A DNA stretch of 64,000 bases from Agelaius tricolor. Taxonomy: Eukaryota > Chordata > Aves > Passeriformes > Icteridae. Location: NCBI GenBank assembly GCA_023055355.1, contig JALJCS010000018.1, positions 1,550,001 to 1,614,000 of the forward strand, given 5' to 3'. A model generated the notes under the pieces. It was not told the origin of the DNA and made no database searches. It was given only the letters and a program-made list of their open reading frames with translations. Shown in pieces: positions 37,577 to 48,621 of the stretch. The position numbers and the translations under genes are program-made. Position 1 is the stretch's first letter, and every line of letters starts with the position of its first letter.

Positions 37577-38191
37577 GTTGCTTTTCCCAGCTGGTGCATT
37601 GTGGTGCTGTGAATGGAGCTGGGCCCAGCCCGCCCATCGCCCCCCCCCTCGCCATTCAGATGCAAATCAGCTTTGTGCTCATTCCTCATAATTGCTCTGC
37701 ATCCCGCCTTGGGCTTCCAGAGGCACCCAGGAAATCGTGTTTGCTCAGGCTGCAATTTAGACTGTACATTATTTGTGATAACTATAGCTACAAGGTATAA
37801 TTTCACTGTCTTATTTAAATTTTATGAATTTCAGCGTGTTTCACACGTCCCAGTCGAGTCGAGTGCAGGGAAGCGGTGCCTGCACGGGGCAGCACCGCGG
37901 TGCCTGTTCCTGTGGAGCTGGAAAAGCCTGGGCTGGAGTCAATGTCTAAAATGCAGCTCCATTTTAGAGCTGAACCTTGGCACTGAAATGTTATAATTTT
38001 ATTTATCTCAATCAGCTCATAATTTACTGTATTAAGGTTATTGCTGTCATGTTACTGTAATGCTGATCATAATTAAGCTAAATAGTTTTTGAGATATTTT
38101 TGCCAAATGTATTATGTTTTCAAGCATTTTAGCCTCTTGAGTACAGCTATTAAACAGTGGAATGATAGGATATTTTCATACACCCTTAACA

Positions 38192-38197
38192 AATAAA
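38192..38197 (+). terminator. possible distal CTNNA1 poly(A) signal
   Basis: A canonical AATAAA lies 1.44 kb past the stop codon in AT-rich sequence. The downstream region has only a modest G/T-rich stretch. It could extend the 3'UTR or be a chance match. Confidence 0.25.
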
Positions 38198-38809
38198 CAG
38201 GCTTGGAGAGGGAGCTGTGCTCCACTGCCATTCGGGGGTTAACAGGCTATAGGTCTTCTTTTAGAGATAATTATTAACTGAATTTATACAATATAGGTTT
38301 TTTTTTTTTCCTGGTATTGTCTTAAAGGTGACATTCCCTGAGCTGTTTAGGGAGTACATCCAATGCCTCCCACCAGTACAATCTATTAACGTGCTTTAAA
38401 AAATAACCCTTATTAAGATGTACAGACAAGTTTACACTTATTTATCTTTTAAATACATCTTCGTTTAATTTATGCTACAAACACTGAGTATCAAGAAATT
38501 AAAAGTGGTTCCCCTGGTGAGAGCTACAGCCCCAGGGGGTGCAGGAGCAGCAGGAACGCCATGGGGACAGGAGGCCGAAAAACCTCAGCTCACATTTCCT
38601 TTGCACCCAAGAATTGCTCCTCTGGGAATTGCGTTTGGGTTTGGAGCAGAGAAGGGCATCGAGGTGAATCATTATCGGTGTAACACTTAATCGCTCCGTT
38701 CAGAAGTGCAGCAGTAGCGGCTGGAGGGGAGAAAATGCCTGTCCCCTTAGAAGAGGGGGGATTTTGTGTCATGAAATCCCAGTTTCCCAGTTTAGCTGGG
38801 GACGTGGTG

Positions 38810-39260
38810 GTGACACCGGGGCGGGGGAGCGGCGGATCCTGGGGCCGGAGCGGGGCAGAAGAACCCCGAGCCGGGGCAGGGCAGGGCAGTTCCTCATCCC
38901 GGAGCGACTCCAGCCCCGGTCCCGGTGCCTCCGGCCCCTCCGGGTTGTTCGGCATCAGCCCCAGACCCAGGTGGTTCAGGAGTTCAAAACCCAAAATCGC
39001 CGATCCCGTGTCAGGGAATTCCAGCCCTGCGTGTGAAAGCGGCGCTGGAGCCGCGGCTCGGCGAGGGGGTCCAGCCGCCAGCGAAGCTGTGACTTTATTA
39101 GGGAGCCAATTGGAGAGAATTACAGTAATTACTGCTCCATGTAATTAAGCGCTGGGGAAGGGCTCGTGCTGTCGCTCTCGCTGCCGGAGGACGATGCTCG
39201 GCTCGGGAGGGAGCGAACGGGCGGGGAGAGCTCCGGGGGTGCTCCCGCCGCTTCCCCCCG
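38810..39260. promoter_or_regulatory. intergenic CpG-rich block (orphan CpG island candidate)
   Basis: CpG dinucleotides are dense (for example gggagcggcggatcc and cggctcggcgaggggg) in a region between two gene 3' ends, where no promoter is expected. It is flanked by AT-rich, CpG-poor sequence on both sides. It could be an orphan CpG island or the promoter of an unannotated RNA. Confidence 0.5.
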
Positions 39261-41592
39261 GCGGTGAGCGAGGAACCAAACCCCACCTTCCCAATTCCCT
39301 GCCCTCCGTGGAGATGGGAGGACACGCCGTGGCTTTGGGCAGGGAAGGGCTGTGGGATTTCCCTACCCGCCAGCTTCCCATGGCTGCTCCCCAGGCACCG
39401 CCTGGAACACGCCGGAGTACTTGCTAGAGGGGTTTTGGGGGGTTTTTGCAGTGATTTGAAGATGTTTTGGTTTGGGCTTTTTTTGCAGCGCAATGGGGCA
39501 GCAGCTTTGCTGGGTCCGTGCCAGAGCCCGGCAGACCTGGCAGTGCAGGGATCTCAGGAAGATGAACCCACATTATCTTCTAAAGTGTATTAGTGAAACC
39601 ACATTAAATCCTCAGGAGATACGTCTTATTCCAGATTTCAAGTGCTCTTAATTCAATTCCGCGGTGAATGGAGCCACGTTGAATTTATGCCGCTTTAATT
39701 GTGTGTGAAGTTTCCGTGCCACGATTTAATGGCCGTTAATGAGCGCCTTTCCCACTCCGAGCTCTGCCTGCTCCCAGCGCCTTTGGGATGTGTCAGGAGC
39801 GGGACCGGAGAGGGGAGCGGGGCACCCCGAGTTGCGTTTGCTTAAACGGGTGCTGGGTCCAAACCACGGCAGCCAAACCTCAAACACAAAATTGAGGAGA
39901 GAGCAGAGAGGGTGAGGAGGGACGAGTGCATTCAAAACCCCAACAAAGGGGTGAGAAAAGGAAAAATCCATTAAGGCACATCAGCTGCTCCAGTGCTGAG
40001 GGCTCAGGCCCCGCCTGTGCTGCGGATGGTGAGGGCTGGGGAGTGTCCCAGGGAGACACAGCCCGTGGGCTCTGCTCTGAGCCACTCCCTGCCTAAAGGG
40101 TGCCAGGGTTCCGAGAGCTCAGGCTGGGCCAGCACAGCCCTCCTGATGCTCCAGTGGGTGCAGGGGGAAGGAGTGGGAGCTGGTCCTGGCCTGGCCACTT
40201 GTGTGACTGCAGCGCTTAACGCTTGATGCCCTCTTGAAGCTGGAGCAATGGGGGGGCCCTGTTAGCTCCAGAATTAAGTACAGAAGTGCTCATCCCGGAC
40301 CTGCACTGGGAGGGGGTCCAGTGAGCCCTATGCAAGGTTTCCATCTGCTCCAGGCTCCCCCACCCCTGGGGCCGCTCCAGCCCTGCCTTGCTCCGTGCCT
40401 GCAGGAATTTGGGGGATTCCCAGCACAGCGGGGCTGGCTCTGCACAGGGGCTGGGGCAGGACTGGCTCAGCCCTGGCCCTGCCGGGGGAGGACCAGGCAG
40501 CTGCAGCAGCCGTGTCATTACCCTGGGCTGTGGACCAGCAGCGCCATTTGGGGCACAAAGCTGTCATTAGTGGGGACACCGGCCTGTGCTGGCATTTACG
40601 GCCAGGAAAGCAGCCCAGGGCTCGCCTGCACTTCTCTGTGACCCTCTGGGGATACATGGCCACGCACACAGAGGAATGGGCTGCAGCCCCCAAGGCTGAG
40701 CCTTGGCCATGGCTGCTCATGGCGGAGCTCTTGGTGACCCCCAAGGATCCATGGCTGTCACCACCTCCCCAGGCCACCACCCAGCTGCAGTCCCACTGCT
40801 TGGACTGGACCCTGAGACCTGCAGGAGCTGCAGAGAGGGGGTGGCTACAACCCAGGGGTTCCCTCTGGCCACCCCTCTTTGGGATCCTGACCCCCTGGAG
40901 AGCCCAGAGCCCTTTGGGCAGGGGTACACAGGGTGTGGGGTCCCTGACGTCAGCACTGCCCAAGACCTCACACAGCCTCTGCCCCAAGAGTGCCCTGCCA
41001 GGGCCCAGTGCCTCAGGAGCAGCACTGCCAGGAAATTGTTATTTGTTATCATATTTTGGCCTCCTTTGAGTGTTCCATGTCCTTGTCTGTGTCACTCTGC
41101 CGGTGTGCGGGAAACAGCCCGAGGGGGTCACCAGGACCTTCCTGCTGCCATCCCAGGCCACAGGGGTCATCCCAGGGCTGGCAGCGAGTGGCACTGACCA
41201 GGAGCCACCACCTGCTCCCTCCTGAGCTGCCCTGGAGGCCCGTGGGCACCTTTCCATCCCCAGGGCCAGCACAGGCATCCCCAGTGAGCCCCTGCTCAAA
41301 AACTTGACAGGTTTAAGACTTTAAGGAAGAGCGAGTGGGGTTTTGGCTTTGGGGTTGGACAGGGAGGGCTGCTGGTGGTTTTCTCCCTGACTCATTCCCT
41401 AAGGAGGTGTTAGACAGTCCCCACCTTAAATCCAGCTCTGACACAGTGACAAAGCTAGGCAGGGGCTGAGAAATCCCTGTGCTGATCCCCTCCAGTTCTG
41501 CTGGATCCCTGATTCACCTGGCATCACTCCAGAGGCTTGGGTTTCCAGCAGAAAAGCCCCTTCCCATGGTTGTCCTGGCTGTTACCATCAGA

Positions 41593-41606
41593 TTTTTTTT
41601 TTTTTT
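41593..41606. repeat. T14 homopolymer
   Basis: Fourteen T in the CTNNA1-SIL1 intergenic region, about 550 bp beyond the SIL1 3' end. Confidence 0.9.
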
Positions 41607-42149
41607 AAACCTACAAAGCAAAGCCTTGGCAAGGCTGGCTGGGAAATGCATTTCAGATAAAAATAGGGAAAAAAAATTAATGCCAGCAAAACAGCCTGAA
41701 ACCCCAAAAAGAGAAAGATCAAAAATTAGTTATAATTAGCCCTGCTACTTAACAGTGACAAGTGACACACTGTACAAGGGAGCCTCAAATATTTGAGCAC
41801 AAAGCCTGGTGGTTCCAGGGTCACAGGTGGGAATGGGTCTGGTGGCATTTGTGCCCATCCCTGGTGGTGGCAGAGCCCTGCAAGAGCTGGGGAATGGAAG
41901 GAACCAGCTGGGCTCTGCCAGGCCTGGAGGAAGTGCAGGGATTCAAACATCCCCTCCTGGGAGTGACACAAGCATGGCCCCCATGGGAACAACGCTTGTT
42001 CCCTTTCTGCAAATCCCAAATTCCTCAGCTGAGCCCCCAGCTTGTTCCCTCCACCATGCACCTCCATTCTTCCAGCGTATGCCATGAAAACAAGACATTC
42101 CCCACACCCCAATGTATTTTAATAACAAAGTTGTTGGCACACAGTGTGG

Positions 42150-42259
42150 GATCTCATTTAGTCCAGCAGTTTATTCCAAAGTGCACCTGCAATGAAAAGT
42201 GTGGCCATCCAAACTTGCTGTCACCCTGAATTCCCTGGAATTGGACAGAACCCCCAGTT
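42150..42259 (-). other. SIL1: SIL1 3'UTR (very short)
   Basis: Only ~85 nt separate the TGA from AATAAA on the minus strand. Cleavage probably falls near 42150, just before a GT-rich stretch (cactgtgtgcc). The short 3'UTR leaves little room for miRNA regulation. Confidence 0.65.
42170..42175 (-). terminator. SIL1: SIL1 poly(A) signal AATAAA
   Basis: TTTATT on the + strand reads AATAAA on the gene strand (context tttggaataaactgc). It lies 84 nt past the stop codon, with a GT-rich element 20-30 nt further on. Confidence 0.75.
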
Positions 42260-42610
42260 TCACCTCAGTTCCTGGATGATGGTGTTAATAGAGCCCAGGA
42301 GCTCCCTGAAGTAGCCATCCTTGTCCCCTTCCCTCTGCTCCTCGGCCGCCAGCTCCTCGTACTCGCTGCGCAGGAGGCTGAGGGTGGTGCCCAGGGCAGG
42401 GTCCCCCCGGTAGTGCTCCCTGCAGAAGGCCACCAGGACCCCCACCAGCTTGAGGACCTTCTCACGGGTGTCGTGCTCGGGCATGGCCAGCAGATTGGGC
42501 ACCAGGGCACACCAGCCCTGCTCCACCACCGCCGGCACCAGCCTGACCTGCTGGTACTGCTGGATTTTCTCCTCCATCTGCTCTCCGTGCTGGGAGTCCT
42601 CAAGCAGCAT
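42260..42610 (-). CDS. SIL1: SIL1 terminal coding exon with C-terminal QELR
   Basis: This 351-bp segment encodes 116 residues plus TGA. The acceptor (- strand) is ccacttcccacag, followed by ATG CTG CTT. That Met is internal, matching the Met that opens the corresponding human exon segment. The protein reads [17 protein letters not shown], then [23 protein letters not shown] armadillo sequence and [19 protein letters not shown]. Human ends KELR, the ER-retention tetrapeptide; this bird has QELR. The start of the exon is the least conserved part, with a length about two residues shorter than my recollection of human. Confidence 0.95.
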   Translation of the reverse strand: MLLEDSQHGEQMEEKIQQYQQVRLVPAVVEQGWCALVPNLLAMPEHDTREKVLKLVGVLVAFCREHYRGDPALGTTLSLLRSEYEELAAEEQREGDKDGYFRELLGSINTIIQELR

Positions 42611-45600
42611 CTGTGGGAAGTGGTGGAACACAGATTAATGTCCCTGTCAGAGAGGAACTGCTCCCAGGAGGTGACACAGTAGAGGAGGATGCATGTCCTG
42701 TACCACCTGCTGTGGATGGGGACTTGCCACAGAAGACCAGACCGAGGTTGTGTCCTGGCTCCCTGGCCACAGGGGCTGTTTTTCCATCCTGGAAAACTCC
42801 CAGGGACTGGGGGTTTCTGTGTCACACAGCCTGGGAGGGGACTCAGGGGCAGGAAGCTCAGCAAGACTTGAAAAGTCTTTGGTCTGGTGCTTTTTCCTGC
42901 TGACAGGTGCCTGGAGCACCTAATGAACATCATCACTTGGCTCCATGCTGCTCCTTCCAGAGATGGGATCTCAGTCTCCTCCAGCCACAGCCAGACCTAC
43001 CCCTGCCAGCCTGGTCCAGAAAACTCCAGTACTGAAATTCTGCAGGGGGCTAGATCCCTTACAGCAAGAGACACCAGCCCAGGAGGCCAAGGGGGCCAGG
43101 GGGAGGAGGGGAAACTCCCCCACACCACCCTGTGAGCCCTTTGGTGGAGAGCCTGTTGATAGCATGCAATTTCCAGACAGGGACTTGGAAGGACAACACC
43201 AAGACCTCCCCTCTCCTGGTCCTCTTGAGAGCTGCCTGCTGAAGTGCAGGCAGGATTTGGGGTGAAAAGGAAGGAATGTGGCAGGAGGAGGCATTCAGAG
43301 CCTCAGTGACTCCTGTTTTGCACTGAGAGCTGCCAGGGTGCTTTACGATTCCAAACCAATCCATCTGACAGTCACCCAGCCCAACCCAAACCTGCCACCC
43401 CAGCTTGGAGCAGCCCCCCAGCAACCAGGGTACAGCATTCCCAATCCAAAGAGCAGCTAAAAATCGTTGTTTTAACATAAACCCGAGAATCTGCCAGGCT
43501 GTGCTTGCCCCAGACCCACGGAGGTAGGAACAGATGGGGCTGCTGGAGGGGAGAGCTGGGAAATGGGCAGCAGGATCAAATGGGAATGGTTTGAGTCAAA
43601 ATGCCCTTGTCTGCTCCTTTCCCATGGAGCTGACAGGATCATGTTAGAGTCAGCACCTGATAAGATTTCAGACCTGCTAAAATAATTTGCACCTTTACAA
43701 AGTCTCCTGGAAAATAACTGATTTAACAGAGAGGTGCTGCTCTGCCGTGCCTGCAACCCAGGTATTAGAGCAGCCATAATCCGCAGGGCAAATTGGCCAT
43801 AAACCGAGCCAGAGTGGATTTAATTCTCATTCTCTGGAGTCAGGGAAACACACAGACTGAACAACAAGCCATGGCAAGGAAAGACAGGCTTTAAACTGAC
43901 ACTTACAGCAGTAATCCAGGGTATTTGAAAATAAAACACGGAATGTGGCAGGCTGGGCTCCAGGGAGGCACGTGCAGCCGGCAAAGGGCTCTCTGGCAGG
44001 CAGGGACACAGCAGAGCTGGCCTGTCCCCTGGCCTTGGCTGGACACCACAGCCCAGGGCCAGCATTCCCTACTTGTGTCCTCTGTGTCCTGCTGTTTAAA
44101 CACCCTCAGGAGGAAATGGTGGCAGTGACTTGAAGGCAAACAAAGGTTTCAGCTCCTCTAGGTTTCCCCAGGCACTGGTGTGGTGTTGGCCAAGGGGCTG
44201 AAGGGGACTCATCCCCACTGATGCTGGGCTGGCTCCTCCTCATCCTTGTCCCATGAGGATTTTCAGGCCTGGCTGGGTTTGGGGACCAAGGTGAGGAGTG
44301 CCTGGCCAGTGCCACCCCAGGTCTCACCTTCTCCATTATGAGGTCATAGAGCAGTGTCACCACACGGACATGGAGGGGCTCCATCCCCTTCTGCCGGAAG
44401 AGGCTCCTGAGCACCTGGAGGCCGCCCAGCTTGAGGAACTGCTGCTGGGCATAGGGGAAGTGCCTCAGCATAGAGGACAAAGCAAAGAGAGCCTGGTGGA
44501 GAAAGAGAGGGCAATCAGCAAGGTGGCCATGGCCACGCCATGTGGCATGGCCCCTCTTGATGGCACCCCAAGGGGACAGCAGAAACACGCTCCAGCTCAT
44601 CTGTGCGGAGCTCCAAGGAAAATGCATCCCAACCTTCCTTGCTGAGGGACATCTCCAGCAGTCCTGTTTGCAATCCCAATCCTCCCCAGCACTGTGAGGC
44701 TGCCAAATCGTGGCTACTTCATCAAACCCCAGTCTGGGCTGTCACTGAGGCGCCTGTGGCCAACCCCTTCTCCATGTTCACCCCCACAGTGGGGTGAGGA
44801 GTGTACAGCACCACCCAGCAGAGCCTGATCCCTACGAGGTGATTTGGATGCCAGGGGTGATGTCCCTACAACCCCACAGTCAGAGGACAAGGCCGCGACG
44901 TCCCCTGGCCCAGGCCGTGTCAGGGTGCAGCCCCACAGCCGCCAGCCAGAGCCCAGCACCCCGCGGTGCCGCAGGGGCTTGGCTCGGAGCCGAGGCGGCA
45001 GTGAGGGGCCAGCCCAGCGCTGCTGTCACCCCGGCTGCTCTGCCAGCGCAGGGACGGCCGCGCCGCCCGGGGCAGGGGACGCGCTGCTCGCCGCGGCCTG
45101 CCCCGCTCCCCACACGGGGCCGGGCCGCGCCCGCTCCGCACGGACAGATCCGAGCTGACAGCCGCGTCTTCCCCGCTCCCGTTTGTTTCTATTTTCCATT
45201 TTCCGCGTTGCTGCTGGTGAATTTGAGATGCTGCTATCTCCCTTTTGAATCGTAGGCCAGGGGACGGCGGAGGGAAGGAATGCACTTTTGGCCTCGCTGC
45301 CGAGCAGGGCTGCGAGCACCGGGGCGGAAAAACCATCGGAGCGGGAGCCCGGGGCTGCTGCCCTGTGCAGGAACGGGCTGGGCCACCAGCCTGGCCTTGG
45401 GATCCAGTCTGGAGACACAGGACACTGCACACAGCACGGGAACTGGGAATTAAAGCCTCTGTCCTCCTGGAAAAGAGGATTTCAACCCTTGGAGGGTCTT
45501 GTAGAGATGTGTGTGAACGTGGACAATACTGGGCCCACTCCTCTCATTTCTGCAGGGGCTGCCAGCACGATGCACTCAGGTTCACTGGAATGAACTATTC

Positions 45601-46588
45601 TGGTTCACAGCAGAGCTGTGAGAGCCCCTGCAGCCCAGCCATCCCTCCCCACCCCAAAAGGAGCCCTGAGTTGAGCCACGGGCACTCCTGGGAGGAGTTT
45701 CTGAGCATGGAGCATCCCGTGGGATCTCCTCACATCCATGGCCAAATGCAACAGGGTTCCACAGCTTTCTCCTGTGCCTTTCATTTGCTGGAAAACTCTT
45801 ACCAGAGTTAAAGGGGAACATATTTTAGGGAGCTGATTACAGGTGAATGGAAGAGCCAGTGGTCTCCCCACCCTGCTGGACCCCTCATGCAGGAAGTCCC
45901 TGTGGAAAACAGGGCTGGGGTTTGGAAGCAGCCAGGTAGTGTTACAGAGGTGGCATCACACACTAAAGTGAGGGTAATGGGATCTCATGCTCCAGGGAAT
46001 ACAGCAGGGAGGGAGGGAGGGGGCGAGGAAGCCCCCAGCCCGATGGACAGCACTGCACATTTGGCTTGGGGCTCTTGGTGCTGCTCCTTGCTCCAAAGTC
46101 TCTGCCAAAGGTAGGACACAGGGCTGGCTGCAGCAATTAGCTCCTCAAACGTCAGCTCCTGTGTTTGTCAGCCTGTGATGGCTGTGCTGCCGTGACGACC
46201 CTCGCCAGTGCCCCCCAGGAGCTGTGGCACTGTGCTGTCCCCACAGGCTGGCAGAGCCACTGTGAGTGCCACTGCAGGCACTGGGGGACACCCACAGAAC
46301 CAGGGGAGTGCAGGCTCCACCAGTGCTGCTGGGGTGGTTTGGTACCCAGGGCCCTCCTTCTGCACCCCTGGGAGTGAAGCCCACACAGAGTGGGGTCCCA
46401 CACTGTCCAGATGTCCTTGATGTCCTGAGGGTGTTTACACAGAGCTCAGCACGATCCCAGTTTTGCCCAGAGGTGCAGTCCCACTCCTCACCTTCTTCCT
46501 GACAGCCAGGGGCTGTTCTGTGGCCAGGATAACCAGGAGCTTCTGCAGGGCACCCCCCTCGATGGCTTCAATCTGCACTTTGGGGTTG
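42260..46588 (-). CDS. SIL1: SIL1 nucleotide exchange factor, last three exons (gene-level entry, 5' part outside window)
   Basis: SIL1 is an ER-lumenal armadillo-like protein that releases ADP from the Hsp70 BiP (HSPA5) and so drives protein folding. Exons in transcription order are 46588-46492, 44492-44328 and 42610-42260, with clean AG/GT borders. They encode about 203 residues (roughly 259-461 of a human-length protein), through ...QELR and TGA (42260-42262). Recognisable SIL1 segments are [51 protein letters not shown] and [11 protein letters not shown] (PEHDAREKVL in human). The convergent position next to CTNNA1 matches human 5q31. The signal peptide and N-terminal exons are not in the window. 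Loss of human SIL1 causes Marinesco-Sjögren syndrome (family knowledge). Confidence 0.95.
42611..44327 (-). other. SIL1 last intron, 1.7 kb
   Basis: GC-rich intronic sequence separating the two terminal SIL1 exons. No repeat or RNA gene is recognised. Confidence 0.8.
44328..44492 (-). CDS. SIL1: SIL1 internal coding exon
   Basis: This 165-bp exon is phase 0 at both ends. It has a strong pyrimidine-rich acceptor (- strand, ctctctttctccaccag) and a donor GAGAAG|gtgaga. It encodes [19 protein letters not shown], then [17 protein letters not shown] and [14 protein letters not shown]. This is an armadillo repeat with the FPYAQ and KLGGLQVL motifs shared with mammalian SIL1. Confidence 0.96.
44493..46491 (-). 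other. SIL1 intron, 2.0 kb, with CpG island
   Basis: Contains a dense CpG island at about 44880-45380 (separate entry) and a GGGA-rich run near 46003-46022. No further exon is seen. Confidence 0.8.
44880..45380. promoter_or_regulatory. intragenic CpG island in SIL1 intron
   Basis: By eye there are about two dozen CpGs in the 180 bp from 44995 to 45175. This is far above the background and is not coding. Directly beside it (45180-45255) is an AT-rich stretch with no repeat character (ttccgcgttgctgctggtga onward). Confidence 0.65.
46492..46588 (-). CDS. SIL1: SIL1 internal coding exon
   Basis: This 97-bp exon has an acceptor (- strand) tttcatccctgcag. Its first base completes a Ser codon, and 32 codons follow, ending AGGAAGAAG|gtgagg. 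It encodes [19 protein letters not shown] and [13 protein letters not shown], an armadillo-like repeat helix that packs against BiP. The upstream part of its repeat must lie in an exon beyond the window. Confidence 0.95.
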
Positions 46589-46654
46589 CTGCAGGGATGA
46601 AAGCAAAAGGCAGGTCACCAACAGAGCGGGGCACAGCAAGGTGGGAGACACGCT

Positions 46655-47222
46655 GGTCTGGCTTGTCGCAGCATTGGGGTGGCAGCAGGACCAGGACAGT
46701 GATTGTCCCCTGTGCTGGCACTGCTGAGGCCACACCTCGAGGGCTGTGTCCTGTTCTGGGCCCTCATGGCCAGAGAGCCCTGGAGGGGCTGGAGCGTGTC
46801 CAGGGCAGGGAACGGAGCTGGGAAGGGGCAGGAGCCCCAGGAGAGGCTGAGGGAGCTGGGCAGGGGCTCAGCCTGGAGCAAAGGAGGCTCAGGGGGCCCT
46901 TGTGGCTCTGCCCAGCTCCTGCCAGGAGGGGACAGCCGGGGGGGCCGGGCTGTGCTCCAGGGAACAGGGACAGGAGCAGAGGGAACGGCCTCAGGCTGGG
47001 CCAGGGCAGGCTCAGGGTGGGCACCAGGAGGAATTTCCCCATGGAAAGGGGGCTCAGGGATTGGGAGGGGCTGCCCAGGGGGGTTTGGAGTCCCCATCCC
47101 TGGAGGTGTCCAAGGAAGGGCTGGAGGTGGCACTGAGTGCTTTGGGCTGGGGACAAGGTGGGGATCAGGCAGGGTTTGGACTCGATGCTCTGGGAGGGAT
47201 TTTCCAACTTCAATGGTTCTAT
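46655..47222 (+). mobile_element. CR1 LINE 3' fragment beside a SIL1 exon
   Basis: Plus orientation, antisense to SIL1. It contains ggagcgtgtccagggcaggg, the agccccaggagaggctgag segment and the 3' end ccaacttcaatggttct. It is very similar to the inverted copy at 863-1850, where both share an over-300-bp block. Its left end lies only ~70 bp upstream (in SIL1 sense) of the exon acceptor at 46588. Confidence 0.9.
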
Positions 47223-47703
47223 TTAATTATATTCCCACCTCACAGTGGACATGAACAAGGGTCAATCCAGGCTGATCCCAAAACAAAATCCCCCAGCTCC
47301 CACCAATGCTGGCTCATGGTTATGGAGAAGGTACAAATTGTGCAGCCACCTCAAACACACCTGAAATGAAGGCAGCAGGGGTGGGGAGGGCACACTGGGT
47401 CACCTGGGCCTTCCCACCATACCCCCCATCCCACCTGGCTTCCCCTGGCCAGGAGCCCTCCCCTGTGGCTCCCTGGTTCCATGAATCCTCTCGCTCCACA
47501 TGACATCCAATCCTGAAGAGCTCCTGAAGAGCCTTCATATTCCAGTTCCTGCTTCCCCCTCTCCTCGCTTGCTGCCAGCGTGCTGATCACCCACACACCT
47601 CTCACAGCAAGAGCTCCTCTCCAAGGACTACTGTGGATAAATCCACCCTCCTGCCTGCCAGGACAGGCTGAAACCTCAGGTCAGGATGTCAGCAGCTGCC
47701 CAG

Positions 47704-47734
47704 GGACAGACAGACACACAGACGCACAGACAGA
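47704..47734. repeat. CAGA/CACA-rich degenerate repeat
   Basis: A degenerate (CAGACA)n-like stretch in the SIL1 intron. Confidence 0.7.
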
Positions 47735-48581
47735 CCATTCCTCCCATCCACGCTGACACATTGCAAGCCCACTTCCAATGCATCTTGGAAGGTGGTGGAG
47801 CCATCAGACACTGCAGGCTCCCTCCTTGGCAGGGCTTTCACAGTCAGGGCACAGTGTGCCAGCTGTCTGATCCCTGATCCCAGAGCTCTCCCACTCCAGG
47901 AGCAGCTCCACTCTCCAGCCTTTGCTGGGCTCTGCAGCAGCAATTGCACCGTGCCAGACAGAGGTCATGGCCCTGCTACAGCACCCACTGCTCCCAGGGA
48001 GCTGCTGCAGCAGCCACGGCCCAGCCCCTCCAGGAAATAAGAGACACAGAGGCAGGCAGGGTCATAAAGAAACAAAACCAGAGACAAATGGAGCTGGGCA
48101 AGGAGCAGCTTGGAGTTAAAACCATTGCTCAGAGCAAATCTGGTGTGGGACTTCCCAGCTGGCAATACCAGGCTCACCTCAGGGCAGGAAAAGGGCATTT
48201 GTTGAAAGCCACCCTTGATTTCTCCTTCCTCACCTGCTTGCTGCAGCAGACATCCAGGCACAGCCATGGCACAGGCACCCTGCCAAGGTGGGGGCATCTG
48301 TGACCCTACCCAGACAGGGAAGGAGAGAGAAAGAACAAACCCAGGAGCTCCAGGATCCTCCTGCTAATGAGATTTTTGCAGCACAATTCTCAGACCCCCA
48401 TGTACCAGCCCTGCAGCATCCCTGGAAGCAAACCAGCTTCTGCAGTGCCTGGGTCAGGTGGGACCTCACACATCCACCATGAGGAGCCCATCCCCAACCT
48501 CCCCATGCCAGGAGGTGCAGAAGAGTCTTCTGCTGCAAAACCAGGATGCAATTTTCCACCCCAATATGTTGTGCAATGATC

Positions 48582-48621
48582 CATCTCTGAATGGATTGCC
48601 AAAGATGGCATCTCTGAATGG
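48582..48621. repeat. 27-bp tandem duplication, ~1.5 copies
   Basis: The 13-mer catctctgaatgg occurs at 48582-48594 and again at 48609-48621, 27 bp apart. Confidence 0.8.

Larger units (their letters stand above)
36753..37598 (+). other. CTNNA1: CTNNA1 3'UTR
   Basis: The 3'UTR is taken from the stop codon to the probable cleavage site after the first canonical AATAAA. Its first ~450 nt are AU-rich. The last ~300 nt (37300-37520) are GC- and CpG-rich, which is unusual for a 3'UTR. It holds a candidate miR-9 site (37044-37054) and A/T runs at 37133-37168. Its length of about 850 nt fits what I recall of the mammalian transcript. Confidence 0.75.
37599..42149. other. CTNNA1-SIL1 convergent intergenic region, 4.55 kb
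   Basis: This lies between the two gene 3' ends. AT-rich, CpG-poor blocks (37700-38500 and 39590-39740, with many TAAT-type motifs) flank a CpG-rich block (38810-39260). The 39970-41300 part is GC-rich with long open frames on both strands, as expected from base composition. I recognise no protein, RNA gene or CR1 copy in it. Confidence 0.7.

Noticed and set aside
40395..41069. 224-residue open frame in the intergenic region, with overlapping frames on both strands
   Set aside because: Long frames on both strands in GC-rich DNA indicate low stop-codon density, not a gene. No conserved motif and no splice structure.
46615..47254. Several long frames on both strands (up to 183 residues)
   Set aside because: They lie inside a CR1 fragment whose GC-rich sequence opens all frames; the same frames recur in the copy at 863-1850.
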